From the NCBI RefSeq assembly GCF_003952425.1, contig NZ_CP034449.1:4092001-4156000 (forward strand): DNA of 64,000 bases, written 5' to 3'. This document shows, one piece after another, positions 61,469 through 64,000 of the stretch. Under the pieces are notes generated by a model, which saw only the letters and a list, made by a program, of their open reading frames with translations, searched no databases and was not told where the DNA came from. Positions within the stretch are counted from its first letter, which is position 1; the number at the start of each line of letters is the position of its first letter. A program made the position numbers and the translations under genes. Source of the DNA: Mesorhizobium sp. M2A.F.Ca.ET.046.03.2.1. Lineage in GTDB: Bacteria; Pseudomonadota; Alphaproteobacteria; Rhizobiales; Rhizobiaceae.

Positions 61469-63088
61469 ATGGCCACCATGACGCAAAACATCCAGGTCGG
61501 TTCTCCCGGTTCCGCCACCGTAGCGGCGCCTCTTCCCGAGAGAGCGAGCACGATGGCATGGATCGCCGTCCTCGCCGCGATGATCGGCGCATTTATGGCC
61601 ATCCTGAACATCCAGATCACCAACGCCTCGCTGCTCGACATCGAAGGCGGCATCGGCACCGGCGTCGACAACGGCGCCTGGATCTCGACCTCCTATCTCA
61701 TCGGCGAGATCGTGGTGATCCCGCTAACGGACTATCTGAGCCGCGTCTTCTCGTTCCGCCGCTACATGCTGGCGAACGCCGTGCTGTTCCCGCTCTTCTC
61801 GGCGGCCTGCGCCTTCTCCCACGACCTCGGTTCGATGATCGCCCTGCGCGGCCTGCAAGGCTTCGCCGGCGGCGTCCTCATCCCGATGGCCTTCACTATG
61901 GTGCTTACCAGGCTCCCTAAGGCGCAGCAGCCGCTTGGGTTGGCACTGTTCGCGCTCTCCGTCACCTTCGCGCCGGCGGTCGGCCCGACCATCGGCGGCT
62001 ACCTGACCGAGAATTACAGTTGGCAGTCCATCTTCTTTGTCAATACGCCGCCCAGCATCGTGATGATCGTTGCTCTGTTCTTCACACTGGAGAAGAAGCC
62101 GATGCAGCTGTCGCAGCTCAAGGAGGGCGACTGGGCCGGCATCGCTACCATGGCGATCGGGCTTGCGGCCCTGCAGACGGTACTCGAGGAAGGCAACAAG
62201 GAGGACTGGTTCCAGTCGCCGTTCATCGTGAAGCTCGCGCTGACGGCGGCCGTGTTCCTGACCGTCTTCGTGGCGATCGAGCTCACCGTGGCGAAGCCGT
62301 TGGTCCAGCTGCGTCTCCTCAAGCGGCGCAATTTCGGCATCGGCATCGTCGTCAACGTGCTGGTCGGCGTCGCGCTGTTCGGCACCGTCTACATCCTGCC
62401 GCAGTATCTAGGCCAGGTACAGCGCTACAACGCCGAGCAGATCGGGCTTGTGCTGGCTTGGACCGGCCTGCCGCAGCTGCTCATCATTCCGTTCGTGCCG
62501 CTGCTGATAAAACGCTTTGACGTGCGGTATGTCGGCTTTGTCGGTATTAGCATTTTCGCCGCAAGCTGTTTCATGAACATCACCCTGTCGCTGGACAGCG
62601 CCGGCGACCAGTTCTTTCTGCCCAACCTCGTGCGCGCCATAGGCCAGGCTCTGGTGCTGACCCCGATTACCGTGATCACCACGGCGGGCATCGCACCGAG
62701 CGAGGCCGGCGCCGCGTCGGGCCTGTCGAACATGCTGCGCAATCTCGGCGGCGCGGTCGGCACGGCGATGCTTGCGACGGTGCTGACCAAGCGCGAGCAG
62801 TTCCATTCGAACATCATCGGCCAGTCCGTCACCTTCGCACGCGAGGAAGTGCGCGACAGAATCGCCCAGCTGACACAATACTTCATGGCGCACGGGGTCA
62901 CCGATCCGGCTGTCGCGCAGCACAAGGCAGTCGCTGCGATCGGCGCCACGGTGCACCGCCAGGCTCTCATCCTGGGGTTTAGTGACACGTTCGCGGTGAT
63001 TGGTGTCGTACTTTCGCTCGCCGCGGTTGCCCTGCTCTTTGCCCGCAAGATCCAGATCGGCGGTGCTAGCGGCGGTGGAGGCCATTAG
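61469..63088 (+). CDS. MFS multidrug transporter, EmrB/QacA (DHA2) family
   Basis: A 539-residue 14-span major facilitator. It begins with WIAVLAAMIGAFMAILNIQI, where the usual DxT motif region is NIQITNASL. The motif C region is LFALSVTFAPAVGPTIGGYL and a long internal section has FSDTFAVIGVVLSLAAVALL at the end. Together with the adaptor it should move a toxic compound across both membranes. Regulated by the TetR protein at 59414. A duplicated epoxide hydrolase promoter region (copy E of the element) starts 29 bases after its stop. Confidence 0.93.
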   Translation: MATMTQNIQVGSPGSATVAAPLPERASTMAWIAVLAAMIGAFMAILNIQITNASLLDIEGGIGTGVDNGAWISTSYLIGEIVVIPLTDYLSRVFSFRRYMLANAVLFPLFSAACAFSHDLGSMIALRGLQGFAGGVLIPMAFTMVLTRLPKAQQPLGLALFALSVTFAPAVGPTIGGYLTENYSWQSIFFVNTPPSIVMIVALFFTLEKKPMQLSQLKEGDWAGIATMAIGLAALQTVLEEGNKEDWFQSPFIVKLALTAAVFLTVFVAIELTVAKPLVQLRLLKRRNFGIGIVVNVLVGVALFGTVYILPQYLGQVQRYNAEQIGLVLAWTGLPQLLIIPFVPLLIKRFDVRYVGFVGISIFAASCFMNITLSLDSAGDQFFLPNLVRAIGQALVLTPITVITTAGIAPSEAGAASGLSNMLRNLGGAVGTAMLATVLTKREQFHSNIIGQSVTFAREEVRDRIAQLTQYFMAHGVTDPAVAQHKAVAAIGATVHRQALILGFSDTFAVIGVVLSLAAVALLFARKIQIGGASGGGGH

Positions 63089-63116
63089 CGACCCGAACCG
63101 CCTGCCGGCGGACCTA

Positions 63117-63140
63117 TTATTGCCGATACCAACGTGCAAT
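63117..63140 (+). promoter_or_regulatory. 24-bp island element, copy E
   Basis: TTATTGCCGATAC followed by CAACGTGCAAT, then AGTCGATCTCTGTGC as in copies D and F. It is ahead of an epoxide hydrolase remnant rather than a gene. Confidence 0.7.
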
Positions 63141-63334
63141 GGATTGACCTGCTTGAAAGTCGATCTCTGTGCTGGAACCGAGCAGAGTCGGGGACTCTAG
63201 CCCGTCCTATTCACGAGGAACTTCGTTCCCTCGTCGCTGAGCGTGTGTGAGGCGTCTTTTCCCCGCAGCTGAGACTGGACCTTGGAATGCGCTGGAGGTC
63301 GGCTGATGGAGCTTCATTGCGCTAGGCGCCGTCT

Positions 63335-63415
63335 GCCTTGCTGGGCGTCCACATCAATCTGCATGTGATCGTGCCGCCCGAGATCGCGCGGTGCTCGCCG
63401 CGGGCGAACCGGTTT
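63335..63415 (+). pseudogene. Epoxide hydrolase internal fragment, copy 4
   Basis: One frame reads LLGVHINLHVIVPPEIARC, compared with LRGIHVNLPATVPPEAAAA after the nucleophile in the copy at 46560. The sequences before and after are not hydrolase-like, so only the promoter (copy E) and this fragment survive of a former gene. Confidence 0.65.
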
Positions 63416-63457
63416 CCACCTTTGGTCCGATTGCTCACTGCCCTCGCCAATCCGAAA

Positions 63458-63481
63458 GTATTGCCGATACCATCGTGCAAT
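63458..63481 (+). promoter_or_regulatory. 24-bp island element, copy F
   Basis: GTATTGCCGATAC followed by CATCGTGCAAT, preceded by CCAATCCGAAA. It matches the consensus exactly and lies 69 bases ahead of the start at 63550. Confidence 0.8.
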
Positions 63482-63549
63482 AGATTTGCGCGTCCTGATA
63501 GTCGATCTGTGTCGCACCCGAACAGATCGGGCAGACAGAGGAGGATGTC

Positions 63550-64000
63550 ATGTCAACATTACCGCTCTCGCCTACGCGGCGTGAACTTCTTGCCACCGCA
63601 GCTGCGGTCGGGGCCGTCAGCCTGCTTCCCGACCCGCTGAACGCGGCAGCGGGCGGCGACTCGGTCCGCCCCTTCACGTTCAACGCCTCAGACGAAGAGC
63701 TGGCCGAGCTTCGACGGCGCATCGCTGCCAGCCGCTGGCCCGACCGCGAAACGGTCGCGGACAATTCGCAGGGCGTGCAACTCGGGACGATCCAGAAACT
63801 CGCGCGCTACTGGGAAACCGACTACGACTGGCGCAAGGTCGAGACGCGGCTCAACGCCTTGCCGCAGTTCATCACCGAGATCGACGGGCTCGACATTCAT
63901 TTCATCCACGTTCGTTCAAAACATGAGAATGCTCTGCCGCTGATCGTCACGCACGGGTGGCCCGGCTCGATCATCGAGCAGCTGAAGATCGTCGATCCGC
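63550..64000 (+). CDS. Epoxide hydrolase, copy 5 (3' end outside window)
   Basis: The first 150 codons of an EHN-family epoxide hydrolase. A Tat-like leader (SPTRRELLATAAAVGAVSLL) is followed by the EHN domain (PFTFNASDEELAELRRRIA, SRWPDRETVADNSQGVQ), YWETDYDWRKVETRLNALPQ, HFIHVRSKHENALPLI and the oxyanion HGWPGSIIEQLK. ATG 63550 has AGGAGGAT upstream. It is close to the copy at 46560 throughout the visible part. Copy F of the 24-bp element is ahead of it. The catalytic triad lies beyond the window. Confidence 0.9.
   Translation, partial: MSTLPLSPTRRELLATAAAVGAVSLLPDPLNAAAGGDSVRPFTFNASDEELAELRRRIAASRWPDRETVADNSQGVQLGTIQKLARYWETDYDWRKVETRLNALPQFITEIDGLDIHFIHVRSKHENALPLIVTHGWPGSIIEQLKIVDP

Noticed and set aside
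1..64000. CRISPR array
   Set aside because: No regularly spaced direct repeats were seen; the repeated elements are dispersed palindromes or promoter motifs.

Overview
The window looks like chromosome of a high-GC alphaproteobacterium of the Rhizobiales, most likely Mesorhizobium or a close relative. The basis is the protein content, the FixJ/FixL-type signalling genes and several palindromic intergenic repeats of a kind common in rhizobia. No rRNA, complete tRNA or CRISPR array was seen.

Region 1 (1-12.6 kb) is an amine uptake and catabolism cluster. It holds a FAD oxidoreductase, a frameshifted methyltransferase, a TetR/BetI-like regulator, two paralogous polyamine-type binding proteins separated by an IS481-family insertion, an FAD amine oxidase, the ABC ATPase, a permease damaged by a potB-potC deletion, a class III aminotransferase and a Rieske oxygenase. 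Three promoters carry the same 16-bp operator, TTGAA-N6-TTCAA, which suggests one regulon under the local TetR/BetI protein.

Region 2 (13-41 kb) is ordinary core and metabolic DNA: a hybrid GAF/PAS histidine kinase with an OmpR-type regulator and a receiver-degenerate regulator, two small membrane proteins, an L,D-transpeptidase, an RND pump with its TetR regulator, a PiT phosphate transporter, a ketone-body module (acetoacetate decarboxylase and patatin, divergent from 3-hydroxybutyrate dehydrogenase), chrBA chromate resistance, an ECF sigma/anti-sigma pair, a cyclase-FHA protein, and a sugar locus (GH4 glycosidase, SDR, AraC regulator and an ABC importer whose first permease is frameshifted).

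Region 3 (41.4-43.5 kb) is a boundary. A group II intron with its reverse transcriptase lies beside a 3' fragment of a tRNA-Arg(CCT) gene, followed by a frameshifted tyrosine integrase. The orientation of the tRNA fragment says that an integrated island lies to the right and that the intact tRNA should be at its far end, outside the window.

Region 4 (44.8-64 kb) is that island. It holds epoxide-hydrolase genes in five states (two apparently functional, one fused to a response regulator, two decayed), a redoxin, a cupin, a VOC protein, an SDR, a tautomerase, a DJ-1/PfpI remnant, two PAS/MASE4-type histidine kinases plus a third in ruins, four response regulators, and a TetR-controlled EmrAB-like efflux pair. 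A 24-bp directional element (GTATYGCCGAYAC directly followed by CATCGTGCAAT) occurs six times, each ahead of an epoxide hydrolase, VOC, SDR or small secreted protein gene or remnant, with a weaker copy ahead of a kinase. I read this as a signal-responsive regulon for small electrophilic or epoxide-like compounds, and it is the best candidate in the window for an undescribed system.
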